The notes beneath the pieces are model-generated. The model searched no databases, had not been told where the DNA came from, and saw only the letters and a list, made by a program, of their open reading frames with translations. From Chloroflexota bacterium (GTDB lineage Bacteria > Chloroflexota > Dehalococcoidia > Tepidiformales > Tepidiformaceae): a DNA stretch of 64,000 nt. A program made the position numbers and the translations under genes. This document shows positions 22,933 to 32,145 of this stretch, piece after piece (within the stretch, counting starts at the first letter, position 1; each line of letters starts with the position of its first letter). The stretch covers positions 17,223 through 81,222 of the forward strand of contig JACRBT010000009.1 of NCBI GenBank assembly GCA_016234445.1, in the 5' to 3' direction.

Positions 22933-23370
22933 CTAAACCACCTCGATCGTGTCGATCACTTCCGGCGCGGCCTTGACCGTCTTGTGCACGGGGCACTTGG
23001 CGGCGACGCGGAGGAGGTCGTCGCGCTGGGCGTCGCTGATGTTGCCGCGGAGGACGATCTTGCGGCGCATCACCTCGATCATGCCGTCCTTTTCTTCCAG
23101 GCAGTCGCCGCAGTCCTTCGCGTGGATGCGGTCGTGCTCGACCTCGACGGCGACTTCTTCGAGCGGGTAACCCTTGCGCCGCGCGTAGATCTGGAGCGTC
23201 ATCGAGGTGCAGGCCCCAAGCGCCCAGAGGAACAGCTGGTAGGGGTCGGGGCCGAGGTTGGCGCCCCCGGCGTCCTCCGGTTCGTCTGAGACGAAGGCGC
23301 GGAAGTCGCCTGTCAGCAACTGGGCGTGGACGTAGTCGGGCAGCGACTGGACGATGACCTTCGTGGGCAT
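22933..23370 (-). CDS. OsmC/Ohr-family peroxide-reducing protein
   Basis: A 145-aa OsmC-like protein. The start at 23370 (MPTKVIVQSLPDY) has GGAGGT 7 bases upstream. The two family cysteines are present, in GACTSMT (about residue 52) and KCPVHKT (about 118); OsmC/Ohr proteins use such a pair to reduce organic or hydrogen peroxide. The subgroup with DPYQLFLWALGACTSMTL resembles YhfA-like members. A 104-bp heptamer array begins 30 bases upstream of the start codon, so it lies in the promoter or 5' leader. This is the last ordinary chromosomal gene before the island. Confidence 0.88.
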   Translation of the reverse strand: MPTKVIVQSLPDYVHAQLLTGDFRAFVSDEPEDAGGANLGPDPYQLFLWALGACTSMTLQIYARRKGYPLEEVAVEVEHDRIHAKDCGDCLEEKDGMIEVMRRKIVLRGNISDAQRDDLLRVAAKCPVHKTVKAAPEVIDTIEVV

Positions 23371-23400
23371 GTGCAGACCTCCAAGAACAGGGTACCTGCT

Positions 23401-23504
23401 CCCGAGTCCCGAGTCCCGAGTCCCGAGTCCCGAGTCCCGAGTCCCGAGTCCCGAGTCCCGAGTCCCGAGTCCCGAGTCCCGAGTCCCGAGTCCCGGGTCC
23501 CGAG
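23401..23504. repeat. Heptamer tandem repeat CCCGAGT, about 14 units
   Basis: Thirteen perfect CCCGAGT units, one CCCGGGT variant and a partial unit. The array lies in the upstream region of the OsmC gene. Copy number of such short tandem repeats often varies by slippage and could change promoter spacing. Cyanobacteria are known for heptanucleotide repeats; this one resembles them in period only. Confidence 0.95.
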
Positions 23505-23723
23505 CGCGGTCGGTCGCCGCAATCCTGTACCCTACGTTCGGGAGTGGGGGCGGGCCGGTGCTCGTCGCCGTCTTCAAATAGGTACTGTTCACTCCTAACG
23601 TACACTCAGGGCGTTTCCTACAGGTTCAAAGTGTCAATCGTTGTCAACTGTTGCCGAGGGGCTTGTCGGTCAGTTAGTAGGTCAACAGGGCGGTCAAATC
23701 CTCAGGAAAATCTTCAGTTAAAC
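23505..23723. other. Gap at the core/island junction, no gene seen
   Basis: The stretch after the heptamer array holds no supportable gene. It is lower in GC than its surroundings, with scattered GTCAA/TTGAC words (for example GTGTCAATCGTTGTCAACTG near 23632). It could hold the island's left attachment site, but no direct-repeat partner was found by eye. Confidence 0.4.
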
Positions 23724-23933
23724 TTACTTCATTTCAAACGGCCAGGGTCCCCTGTCCCAGCTCTCCATCCGGTCTGCCGTCCACTGGCGCAGCGCCTCGG
23801 TTGGGATCCGCGTCGCCCGGCCGATCCGGACAATCGGCAGCCGGCCAGAGCGGAGTTCGCGGTACACCATTTCCCGGGAGAGGCTGAGCTGGCGGGCTGC
23901 CTCGGTCACGTTTACCAGTAGTTTCTCAGTCAT
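23724..23933 (-). CDS. Excisionase-type helix-turn-helix protein
   Basis: A 69-aa protein of the excisionase/AlpA-like winged-helix family (HTH_17): VTEAARQLSLSREMVYRELR then GRLPIVRIGRATRIPTEALRQW. Such proteins bind attachment sites to direct excision or act as small regulators in integrated elements. AAGGGG precedes the ATG. It overlaps the end of a possible 46-aa upstream gene by eight bases. It is the first mobile-element gene after the core genome and points to an integrated element starting near 23.5 kb. Confidence 0.82.
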   Translation of the reverse strand: MTEKLLVNVTEAARQLSLSREMVYRELRSGRLPIVRIGRATRIPTEALRQWTADRMESWDRGPWPFEMK

Positions 23934-24066
23934 CGTCTAACCCCTTCTCCTTGACTTGGAGATGGCGCCGGGTGTCGTCGTCCCCGAGCCATCGCATGAG
24001 CTCCCCGCCGCCGGCGCGAACAAGTGGCGCCGACTCAGGGCGTTTTGCGTGCTGGCGAACCGCCAC
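23926..24066 (-). CDS. Possible small gene upstream of the excisionase (46 aa)
   Basis: An open frame from GTG (24064-24066) to TGA (23926-23928) encodes a charged 46-aa peptide ending RWLGDDDTRRHLQVKEKG. Codon third positions are GC-rich like the neighbours, and the stop overlaps the next start by eight bases, as expected for a coupled small gene. GGAG is only two bases before the GTG, which is too close to be convincing, and the frame could begin elsewhere. No family recognised. Confidence 0.35.
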   Translation of the reverse strand: MAVRQHAKRPESAPLVRAGGGELMRWLGDDDTRRHLQVKEKGLDDD

Positions 24067-24480
24067 GTCTCCGGGCGCCTGAACGACTGGTGGCCTTTGC
24101 TGGCCGGCGGTTGCCGATTTCTTGCGCTACACCGCCTGCCCCAGGCCTCATCGGCAGACTGCGTTAGCTCTACATACTCAGCATACCGCATTATCCAGGG
24201 TCAGTGCTGGACTCGATGCAGGACACACATGACAGGGCTTGGCGCTCCCGGAAACGCCCACCCTCATCGAGACCAGCGTCAGAGGGTTCTCCACCTGGCC
24301 TCTCAGGAGTCGTCGTCCCGGTGTCCGGTTGAGTCGCAGGAGGTTGGTAGGGAGGCAGCAGCTTCCTTACTCGGCGCCGGGCTCTGCCCGAGCTCTCGTC
24401 AGCGGTATCGATGAGATGCGCAAGGGTGTGTTCGGTGCATGACCACAGCACTCACTGTCCTAACCGCGCGTCACGCCTAC
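24067..24480. other. No gene seen
   Basis: I find no frame with convincing coding character on either strand. Codon-position bias is weak and candidate starts lack ribosome-binding sites. It is probably decayed island DNA. Confidence 0.4.
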
Positions 24481-24855
24481 TCAGTTCGGAGCGCCTGTAC
24501 GAGCACCTTGGCGGGTCGCCTGACTCCGAGCCCGGCTCGGTTGCAGGGCTGCGGCCGGGCTGATGCTTTTCCCGATCTTGGCGACCTTGGTGCCTGGTTC
24601 GCCCTTGTCGACCCAGACGTAGACCTTGTCCCCGTCCTTGCGCACGTGGACGGTGAGGCGACCGTGGCGGTTGCGCCACTGGATCATGGACTTGTAGAAC
24701 CTCTCGACCTCGGCCGCCTCGCCAGACACCTGGAGCTTGCCGCTGGCCGACTTCTGCGCCGCCTCGTAGGCATCGCGGCTCACGCTCTTACGAGGGCCGC
24801 GCTGGGTCGAGGGCGGCGGGATTTCGGCTATGTCCTCGAACTTGAGCGTCTTCAT
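24481..24855 (-). CDS. Unknown small protein, paralogue of 27036-27305
   Basis: A 124-aa basic protein. Its central block AEVERFYKSMIQWRNRH plus VRKDGDKVYVWVDKGEPG matches the protein at 27036-27305 almost residue for residue. The N-terminus also matches (FEDIAEIPP..TQRGPR versus PIDEIPDHSARRGPR). The C-terminal 30 residues (Ser/Arg/Ala-rich) are extra and may be out-of-frame read-on. I do not recognise the family. The compact basic fold and the mobile-element setting suggest a nucleic-acid-associated protein, but that is inference. The two copies bracket the decayed serine recombinase. Confidence 0.6.
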   Translation of the reverse strand: MKTLKFEDIAEIPPPSTQRGPRKSVSRDAYEAAQKSASGKLQVSGEAAEVERFYKSMIQWRNRHGRLTVHVRKDGDKVYVWVDKGEPGTKVAKIGKSISPAAALQPSRARSQATRQGARTGAPN

Positions 24856-25406
24856 CTGCGCTTACACCGTCTCTCAGATTGCTCTAGGGCGTCGTTACCC
24901 ACGGTGACACCAAAGTATGGGGTGCAGTGTGCCCGGTCAACCGGTACCAGGCAGCTGGATTCCCCCGAAGGATGACTTCCCGGGACTGAACGAGCAGCAC
25001 CCTTCGAGCCGGATCGATGGAGCGAGAAGGTGGCCAGTGAGCTGACGAGGACGCCGTACGGGCGTCCCACCGTGGTCCTCAGCCGGGGGGCCACTAGAGA
25101 GTCGGCCCGGCGGACTGGAACCGGGGCTCGAAGGACGGCACCCGGCGCCGGGCACCGAGGTCACGCCGCCTTCTGAGCGGGCCAGACCCGGTGCAGATCT
25201 CGTGCAGATCCGTGCAAATTCAGGCCGGGGTCTTGGAGGTCCACACGGGCGATCCATGACACCGTCGTGAAAACCTTGCAAGGCCCCCAAGCTCTTTGCG
25301 CGAATCACATCCTCCACCAGCTCCGGAGGCCGAGGACGCCCTCCGCGTGAGCTGGTTGGACTTGTGCAACTCCGCCGCAGCTGACCTCGCGCCGTCGGGT
25401 TCGGAG
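24856..25406. other. No gene seen
   Basis: This stretch upstream of the small protein gene has no supportable frame. Codon bias and start signals are absent on both strands. Confidence 0.4.
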
Positions 25407-25628
25407 TCAGCTCGACCCAGGCGGAGCGGAGAAAGGCCGGGCAAGGACGCGCGCCAGGCGGTCGATAGCCTCGACGTCCTCGATCAGGGGAGGCAGGTGC
25501 TGAACCAGTCGAGTTGAGGCGACATGGACGAAAGTCGAATTCGCCCATTCCTCGTCAGCGAGGCTGACGAACGGTCCGCCGCTACGCCCATCGCTTTGCC
25601 AAGGTTCGGATGTCACAACGTCAGTCAA
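25407..25628 (-). CDS. Possible small gene (73 aa)
   Basis: A frame from TTG (25626-25628) with GGAG seven bases upstream encodes a balanced 73-aa peptide (EEWANSTFVHVASTRLVQHL, then IEDVEAIDRLARVLARP). A TACAAT hexamer lies about 18 bases before the GGAG. Composition is protein-like, unlike other frames here, but I recognise no family and the TTG start is uncertain. It is divergent from the serine recombinase. Confidence 0.35.
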   Translation of the reverse strand: MTDVVTSEPWQSDGRSGGPFVSLADEEWANSTFVHVASTRLVQHLPPLIEDVEAIDRLARVLARPFSAPPGSS

Positions 25629-25789
25629 GAATCTACTCCAAAGAGACTATTGTAGTCCATCTACGTGTATCAACTGGCTCTTGACCGATGATACGCACGG
25701 ACGGTTATTACCGCCGAAGGATGACTCGCCATCCAGTGTATGGCAGCGGCATTGCAGTTGTCCAGAAAATACCGTACAGTGACACCATT

Positions 25790-26941
25790 ATGGGAAACAA
25801 GATTGCGGTTTACCTTCGAACTCCCGCCCCGTTGGTCAGGCCCGGTAGGCCCGCCGTTGCCGACAGCCACGACCGGTGTCCTACCGCCGAGCACCAGCTG
25901 ACACTCTGCGAGAGGTGGGCGGCTGAGCGCGGGTTCACGGTGGCTGAGGTCTTCGAGGACAGGAAGAACTCTGCGTTTGATGCTGCGGGCCGGCCAGGCT
26001 TCGAGCGGTTGTTGACGGCCATCGAGGGCGGGAGAGTCTCCGCTGTGGTCGCGTGGAAGACTGACCGGCTTGCGCGCAACTGGCAGGATGCGGCACGGCT
26101 TAACGCTGCTCTTCGGGGTTGCGGGGGCTTCGTCGTTGGGATCGTTGATGGGATCGACACCCGGGCCCGCTTTGGGGAGCGGATCTTCGAGGCGGTAGTG
26201 ACTATTCGGTATTGTGCCGCGGCTCGTTGGGTAACGCCCCCGTGGGAACCACGCAAGAGGGCCAAGCAAGTCAAGTGGCAGGCTTCGCTCTTCACTACCC
26301 GCCCCGGGAGCGCCGGCGTTGACGAGCAGGAGACGCCTGAGTTTCTGCTGGCAGGAATCGGCTACTGCGGGGAGTGCTACGGCGAGCTTCGGCCGACGTT
26401 ACGCGGGCCTAACGGCCAGCCGGCCTACACGTGCGCCGGTAGCGGTAACCGGGGATGCGGGCTGGCTGCTGAGGTCGCCAGCGTCGACGATGCCATCAGG
26501 GATCAGCTCGCCGAGTCCGTCGGCGCCGGGCTGCTCGCCGAGCGCGTCAAGGTGATCGAGCACGGAGACGATGTGAAGGAGCGTCGGCTCCTGGCCTCCC
26601 TGCGCAAGGCGGAGGCAGCGCTTGACGAGACCGAAGCGGAGGCACGGGCGTTGGGCGGGATGAGCGCGAACAGGTCTGATGAGCGGGTGGACCAACGTAC
26701 CCCTCTGACTGACCGGCGCGACGGAGCGCTGGAAGGCCTCGCGGCGCTCGCCCGGCGCCGGCGCCTTTCCCTGGCCTCGGCGCCCACCGACCTCCTGCGC
26801 TCGCGCTGGGAGAAGATGGACATGAACCGTCGGCGCAATGCCGTGCTGGCACTCGCGAACGGAGTCATGGTCAGGGCGCCTGAGCCCGTGAGATCAGGCG
26901 CCCGTCGCATGCACAATGTCGTGATCATCTGGCGGAGTTGA
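25790..26941 (+). CDS. Serine recombinase, degenerate (catalytic Ser and recombinase domain damaged)
   Basis: A 383-aa relic of a large serine recombinase, the class that integrates phages and ICEs. Starting at MGNKIAVYLRT, the resolvase domain is recognisable (DRKNSAFDAAGRPGFERLL, VVAWKTDRLARN). However, the YxRVS segment reads YLRTPAP, so the catalytic Ser is missing, and about 20 residues are inserted before the next helix. After RFGERIFEAVV most of the recombinase (PF07508) domain is gone. The zinc ribbon (YCGECYGELRP, YTCAG, GCGLAA) and a coiled-coil segment remain. An intact enzyme would be 450-550 aa. It is probably inactive, although the frame is open. No ribosome-binding site is visible. 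Confidence 0.7.
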   Translation: MGNKIAVYLRTPAPLVRPGRPAVADSHDRCPTAEHQLTLCERWAAERGFTVAEVFEDRKNSAFDAAGRPGFERLLTAIEGGRVSAVVAWKTDRLARNWQDAARLNAALRGCGGFVVGIVDGIDTRARFGERIFEAVVTIRYCAAARWVTPPWEPRKRAKQVKWQASLFTTRPGSAGVDEQETPEFLLAGIGYCGECYGELRPTLRGPNGQPAYTCAGSGNRGCGLAAEVASVDDAIRDQLAESVGAGLLAERVKVIEHGDDVKERRLLASLRKAEAALDETEAEARALGGMSANRSDERVDQRTPLTDRRDGALEGLAALARRRRLSLASAPTDLLRSRWEKMDMNRRRNAVLALANGVMVRAPEPVRSGARRMHNVVIIWRS

Positions 26942-27035
26942 GAGAAGCTTCTTTCGCCTGAGTCGCGGCCGCCGAGGGTTCTTGGACTGGCCCATTACCG
27001 GGCTGGCTCGGTGGCCCCAGGCGACCAGCTGACTG

Positions 27036-27305
27036 TTACTCGCCCGGCTCCCCTCTCTCCACCCAGATGTAGATGTTGTCTCCGTCCTTGCGGACGTTGA
27101 CAGGGGTCTCCTTGTGGCGATTCCGCCACTGGACCATGGCCTTGTAGAACCGCTCGACCTCGGCGTGCTCGCCGGTGACCACGATGATGCCCGAGTCGGA
27201 CTCCTTGGCCGCCAGGTAGGCACGAAGGCATTCGCTGTCCCGGGGGCCGCGCCGGGCTGAGTGGTCGGGGATCTCGTCGATCGGCTTGTACTGAAGATTG
27301 AACAT
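27036..27305 (-). CDS. Unknown small protein, paralogue of 24481-24855
   Basis: An 89-aa protein starting MFNLQYKPIDEIPD; AGGAAG upstream supports this start over a longer one at 27338. The block AEVERFYKAMVQWRNRH and VRKDGDNIYIWVERGEPG is shared with the gene at 24481-24855. Both are on the minus strand, on either side of the decayed serine recombinase, so a duplication within the element is likely. Function unknown. The conserved Trp/Arg/Asn pattern may form a small beta-alpha nucleic-acid-binding fold, which is inference. Confidence 0.65.
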   Translation of the reverse strand: MFNLQYKPIDEIPDHSARRGPRDSECLRAYLAAKESDSGIIVVTGEHAEVERFYKAMVQWRNRHKETPVNVRKDGDNIYIWVERGEPGE

Positions 27306-30300
27306 CTTGCTTCCTAACTTGCTGGTGCTTGATGGCATCGAATTCGTAGACCAGTACTTCGGGCGTCAGGTCATCGCCGCCATCCTTCCGTCCCGGGCCG
27401 CAGGGAGCGCCATGTGCACCGAGGTTTGGGGATCAAACTGAAGATCAATAACATCGACAACTAAGATTGATCGAATTGTGGCCATTGTCAACCGCTCGAC
27501 GCTTCTCAGGTTGCGCGGCTGGGGCGGGAGTGGGAGGAGGAGTTCTCAGCACCTCAGCGAAGACTCGGCCAAGGCTACCGGGATGCCGGGTTCCGCCCGG
27601 GGTGGTCAGTGCGCGGAAGGAGAGTCTCGGCGAGTGCCCGGCGAACGGTTAGAGGTGCGCACCTGCAGTCCACCCGAACGGCTGCGAGGACCTTGCGGCT
27701 TCCCCAGGCGCGTTAGCTGCTGAACGCCCCGCCGGTAGTTCTCGAAAGGCCTCCCGAGTGGAACGGTGGAGTGTCCCAGGTCGGTGCGAGGCTGACTTGA
27801 AGAGCGCGAGTCCGGGGTAGCTGACGGGCTCGTGCGTCTGGTCGCCGGGCACGGCCTGGTCCGGGCGTCAGGAGCCATCGGAGGACGGTTCGTCCCTGCA
27901 GGGATTATTTCGTGTGGGGGCGACTCCCCCGCCGCCGGCCGGTCGTTGAAGCGCTGGCCCAAGTAACCCTGGGCCGTTGAAGTCGCCTGGCCAGGATGGC
28001 CGTTGAAGAGCGCCGTCCATCCTTCGCGTTTGCCGCTGCACGGAACACCTGACTGTCCCGAGCGTCCCCCGAAGCGGGCGGCCGCGTGGCTGGCCTTCGC
28101 TCTCGCTTGGGGCCCCGAGACCGAGGGGCACTGTGCCATCAGCCCCACTGCGCATCCGCCACCTCGTAGAGCCGGGGAACAGCCGTTCCCGTCACAGGTG
28201 GAGAAGGGACGCCGACCCAGTGCTACCGGAGCAAACGACCGCGGTGCGGCGCGGTTTGGGGTGCAAGCGAAACGCACGCAATTCGCAGCGAGCGTCCCAC
28301 GGGGCTGTATTGCCTCCCCGCCCTGCCGCGTGGTGCAACCGGTGCTGACCAGCGAGTCCGCGCCCCAGGGCCTGAGGAAGAGGCGATCGGTCGTGAGCGG
28401 CTCCGCCGCTGGTTGCCCCCTCGTTAGGGTGGCTCCGTCAGTCGCGTGAACGGCCGCCCAGGCGTCCGGCCGTGCCGGTAGGGCCCGAGACCGGACCTGA
28501 CTCAAGCCTGAAGGCGTCTGTCGCGTCCCGCTGGGGCAGCTGCAGGTGCCAGCGCCGAAGTGGCCGATGGGCGGGCGAGCCTGGGGAGGTAAGAGCGCAG
28601 GCTGCGTGTTGCGGCGTCGCAGCATGGGTACTCGGCCGCTTCGCTCGGGGAGCGGAATCGGGCCTGGTCTGGACAGAGCGTTCGGCCCGTGCCTCGGCGG
28701 CCTCATTGCGGGCAGATCCGGGCGTGGCACAAGCGCGAACGCGGCCATCTCCGTGGGAGCAATCCGCACATCCGCCGGTCGGCAGAGCTGCCGCGCACCC
28801 CCGGGGAGCCTCGGTTTCGGTCGTCACCAACCGGGGAGCTTCGGGGCATGCCGTGGACCCAGCTGTCATGCGTCTGACACGACCCGGCGGAGATGCGGGC
28901 AAAGGCAGCCCCCGGAGGCGCTCCGGTCCGACGCCGACGCCCTGCCGCGACCGGGCGTAGAGGGACAAGACCCGGCGCGGTCGCATGTGGAACCCGGCGC
29001 CATGATCCGCCGGGGTGGTTGTCCGCCTTCACTTTGCCGGTGGGCTATCTATTCGCCGACGGGGGTGTTCGCTGCATCAGGCGCCATGATCGCCATGTAG
29101 CATCAGCCAGTGATGCGATCGATTCGGAAAAAGGGCGGAAACGCCACACTCCGGGACTGGTCGTGCTTCGGCGGCTTTCTGGGGGGGGGCGCCACCTTTC
29201 TAGGTCCGGCGGCTTCCGCCGGGAGTATGCGAAGCAGTGTGTCCCACGCCTATCAGTTAGCGCGCTAGAAATAACTCATGCGGTACGACCGGGTGACACA
29301 CACGGCTCGCCAGTCTCAATCATGCACCGGGTTGAGCATCGAAAGTTGCCGCATCCGTCTGGTAGAGAGACTGTTCGTCTGGGCGTCTCGTCAGCACGTT
29401 GAAAGTGGCATCGCAGTGTTGCGGGGCCGTTTGGCGTGTTTCACGGCTCTACGGGTTCTGGAGGCGATGTGAGAGCGGTTCGCAAAAGGAGACTCCGGCC
29501 GCGCCGCGCCCCGCGAGATGGAGGTGCTGGGCAGGGATGAGTATCGCGCCGGACTGGCCCGTGTTGAGAGGTGGTTCCGCGCGGCAGATCTGGCGGCGGC
29601 GTCCCGAGCTGAGGTTCGAGTGGACACTGCCGGTCCGGCCGCGCGGCGATGAAAGAACGTCCGCGGAAGGCATCGCAACATGGCGCGCTCTCCACGGCTG
29701 GTCCCCTGGGGATGAGATCAGCCGCAACTCGCTCGGTTGGTCTGGGAAGGGGGCTGAATGGGGGAGCCACTAACCATCTTTCTCGCCGCCGTGCTCACCG
29801 GGCCCCACGGAGCATCCCGCAGCGGGCCACGCTGCCTGCCGAATCTCGCGCCGGACACCGGAAGCTGGAGTCCTCCAAATTGCGCTGTCCGAGTACCGAG
29901 GTTTCCCTCCCGGTGGGACTGGCCGAACACTCCGGCTCCAGTTGTAGTCGGCGGCAGTCGATTGCGACGGCCTTCGCTTGTCGAGACTCGGGAAACTCCG
30001 CCGCGAGACACGTGTGGCTCCGGCTGGCGGTGCGGTGGCCTAGCGCGAACTCATTTGGCACTGGACGGCTCTGGTCCAGCAACACTGGTACCATTAAGAG
30101 AGGAAGAAGGTGCACCTGCGCCGCGGGGACAAGGATGCTTGGGCTAACGCCCGTTGACCACCGTCCGGATTGTTGCCGGCGACTGTTCGACCTCCGCGCC
30201 AGTTGTCTGGTCGGCGCTGGTTGGCGGTGGCTGGGAGGGGAGCGCCGCGACCGACGCGTTGATGTGCTGAGGCGAAGGCGGATCGTTACCTCCGTAAAAC

Positions 30301-30432
30301 TCTGTATCGTTTCTCAGAAGTATTCTTAACGTGTCGTAAAGATTCTGGGGAAAGTATCAAAGATGTGCACACTCGTCGCGATAGCTAGTCGTGTGTGGCC
30401 AGCGTTCCCTCAGCTTGAGAGACGATAGGCCA
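27306..30432. other. Gene-poor 3.1-kb stretch, possible origin or large noncoding RNA region
   Basis: No frame longer than about 100 codons looks coding: the long ones are Pro/Arg/Ser-rich and lack start signals. It lies directly upstream of the replication module. Local structures include a GGCG-GAAA-CGCC tetraloop hairpin (29134-29145), a run of nine G (29181-29189) and a CCGGCGG-CTT-CCGCCGG hairpin (29206-29222). GC content falls after 30300. I see no tRNA or rRNA. Confidence 0.4.
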
Positions 30433-30470
30433 ATATAACGTATCCAGGGCAGGATCGATATAACGTATCC
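30433..30470. repeat. Two 13-bp direct repeats, iteron-like
   Basis: ATATAACGTATCC occurs at 30433-30445 and 30458-30470, 25 bp apart, in an AT-richer tract about 100 bases before the replication module. The spacing and position recall initiator-binding iterons, or an operator for the module. Only two copies are present. Confidence 0.5.
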
Positions 30471-30523
30471 GCCACGGTGGTTCTCCCGACGTTGGTTCTG
30501 TGGATGTGCTATGTTTGGTTTAT

Positions 30524-30541
30524 GGACCTCAGAAGAGGTCC
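30524..30541 (+). promoter_or_regulatory. Leader hairpin GGACCTC-AGAA-GAGGTCC
   Basis: A perfect 7-bp stem with a 4-base loop ends 26 bases before the ATG of the replication module's first gene; AGAAAGGAA follows as ribosome-binding site. It may control translation or stabilise the mRNA. Confidence 0.5.
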
Positions 30542-30567
30542 AAGGCGTCGCAAAGAAAGGAACCAAT

Positions 30568-32145
30568 ATGCACATCACTGACCACCGGTTGGGGGGTCCT
30601 CGCCAGAACCGCTATCACCTCATCAACGACCTCCCGTCGGACGACCTCTGCAGCAGCCAGAGTTGGCGCCAGTGGAAACTCAAGCTGAACCGGGTTGAGC
30701 AGGAGCTATACCTCCACTTCCGCCAGACTCAGGCCCCCGACGGGATCCGCATCAGCCTGAACCGCATCTCTAAGAAGTTGGACTGCGGATCAAACCAGGT
30801 AACCCTGGCCATCTGGGAGCTCGCGGCGAAAGGATTTCTCCAGGTCGAGACAGACGACAACGCGTTGATCCTCTACGTCGAGCCAGTCCCCCACGGGGCG
30901 AAGTCGCTCATGGACAGCGACTTTCGTGGTCAGAGCATGACCCTCGTCGCCGCCTTCGATCGCCCTGAACTGGCCCCGCACGAGCGGGCGTACACTTACC
31001 TGAAGTTCTCCCACGACCCCCAGACCGCAGCCCTTTACCTCTACCTCCGTCAGCGCGCGAGGCCGGGGGACGGTGTTCGGGTCACGAAGGACTCGATCAT
31101 CGATCACTTCAACAGCAACCCTTGGGCAATCAGCGTCAGGCTCGCCAAGCTCGAAGCCGAGCGGTTCATCGGACGCCGTCCGAACCAGGGGGTGATGGCC
31201 GTCAGGCCAGTCCCTGCGAGTGAGGGGGACGAGGTGCCCGACGTGAGTGCCAACGACGTCGAAGCGTTCTTCCAGGGTCCCGCTGCCATCCCGGTGCCGG
31301 CGATGAGGCTCGTGAGTAACGTCTCCACGAAGTCCATGGCCCAGCGCCTGGTCGGCTTCTTCAACGACTGCCTCAGCGCCAAGGGCCTCGCGGTTCAGGT
31401 AGGAATGAACAGGTGGACCCAGTCCGACGCGGACCTGCTGCTCAGTCACCACACCTTTGCTGAGCTCGCTCCGCGGGCCGTCTTCTTCATCGACCAGTTC
31501 AACCACGAGAGCGTCGAGAACTACGGCCGCACCTTCCGCACCTTCAGGATGCAGCTCGCCGTCGTGGGCGAACAGTTGGCGGCTCACTGGCACAACAACC
31601 ACGACGGCTGGGTTGAGAGGACCCTGACGTCATGGGGCCTGGCCGAAAAGTACCCTGGGATCACCTTCAACCCTCTCTCGTTCGAACAGCAGCAGGACAA
31701 GGCTGTCCATGAGGTCGTCGCCCAGCTCGATCAGGAACTCCTCGCCATCTGCTTCGCCGGGGTTCCGGAAGAGGTTGAAGACTGGACTGAAGTTCGGCCC
31801 GAGACCGTCCCCGCTGACGAGAAGACGCTGCGGGCTGCACATGGGCCTGCGGGCTCCTTCGCCCACACCCGGGGGGAGATCCGCCGGATCGCCATCGCCA
31901 ACCAGGTGACCCGCTACCTTACGCTGAGAGCGGAAGAGGAACTTGCCGACCTCGGCGCCCTCCGTAGCGATGTGACCCCTGAGAAGTACGAGGCTGCCTT
32001 CGCCGCTGGGCTTGAGCTGGCTAAGCACCGCTTCAGCAGGGTCGTCAATGCACTCATCCGGCACGCCGATGAGCTGGCCCACATCCCCCTCGTCGCCGAG
32101 ATCATCGAGACCTACCGTCCCGGTGGGCAGGCTGTCGCCGCGTGA
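30568..32145 (+). CDS. Unknown protein, first gene of a replication module (possible initiator)
   Basis: A 525-aa protein. The ATG at 30568 is chosen for its AGAAAGGAA site 8 bases upstream. Two segments look like winged-helix domains: RISLNRISKKLDCGSNQVTL then IWELAAKGFLQVE (about 70-105), and RVTKDSIIDHFNSNPWAISV then RLAKLEAERFIGR (about 170-205). The rest is helical with no recognised enzyme motif. The stop overlaps the GTG of the helicase gene (GTGA). Double winged helices upstream of helicase and primase genes suggest a replication initiator or helicase loader. This is inferred from position; I do not recognise the family. Confidence 0.6.
   Translation: MHITDHRLGGPRQNRYHLINDLPSDDLCSSQSWRQWKLKLNRVEQELYLHFRQTQAPDGIRISLNRISKKLDCGSNQVTLAIWELAAKGFLQVETDDNALILYVEPVPHGAKSLMDSDFRGQSMTLVAAFDRPELAPHERAYTYLKFSHDPQTAALYLYLRQRARPGDGVRVTKDSIIDHFNSNPWAISVRLAKLEAERFIGRRPNQGVMAVRPVPASEGDEVPDVSANDVEAFFQGPAAIPVPAMRLVSNVSTKSMAQRLVGFFNDCLSAKGLAVQVGMNRWTQSDADLLLSHHTFAELAPRAVFFIDQFNHESVENYGRTFRTFRMQLAVVGEQLAAHWHNNHDGWVERTLTSWGLAEKYPGITFNPLSFEQQQDKAVHEVVAQLDQELLAICFAGVPEEVEDWTEVRPETVPADEKTLRAAHGPAGSFAHTRGEIRRIAIANQVTRYLTLRAEEELADLGALRSDVTPEKYEAAFAAGLELAKHRFSRVVNALIRHADELAHIPLVAEIIETYRPGGQAVAA

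Noticed and set aside
27606..28769. 387-codon minus-strand frame in the gene-poor stretch
   Set aside because: Pro/Arg/Ser/Ala-dominated composition, no ribosome-binding site and no family resemblance. Treated as chance.
29270..29330. Resemblance to a group II intron domain V (GAGCCG... on the minus strand)
   Set aside because: The pairing needed for the domain V hairpin is not satisfied and no intron-encoded protein is nearby.
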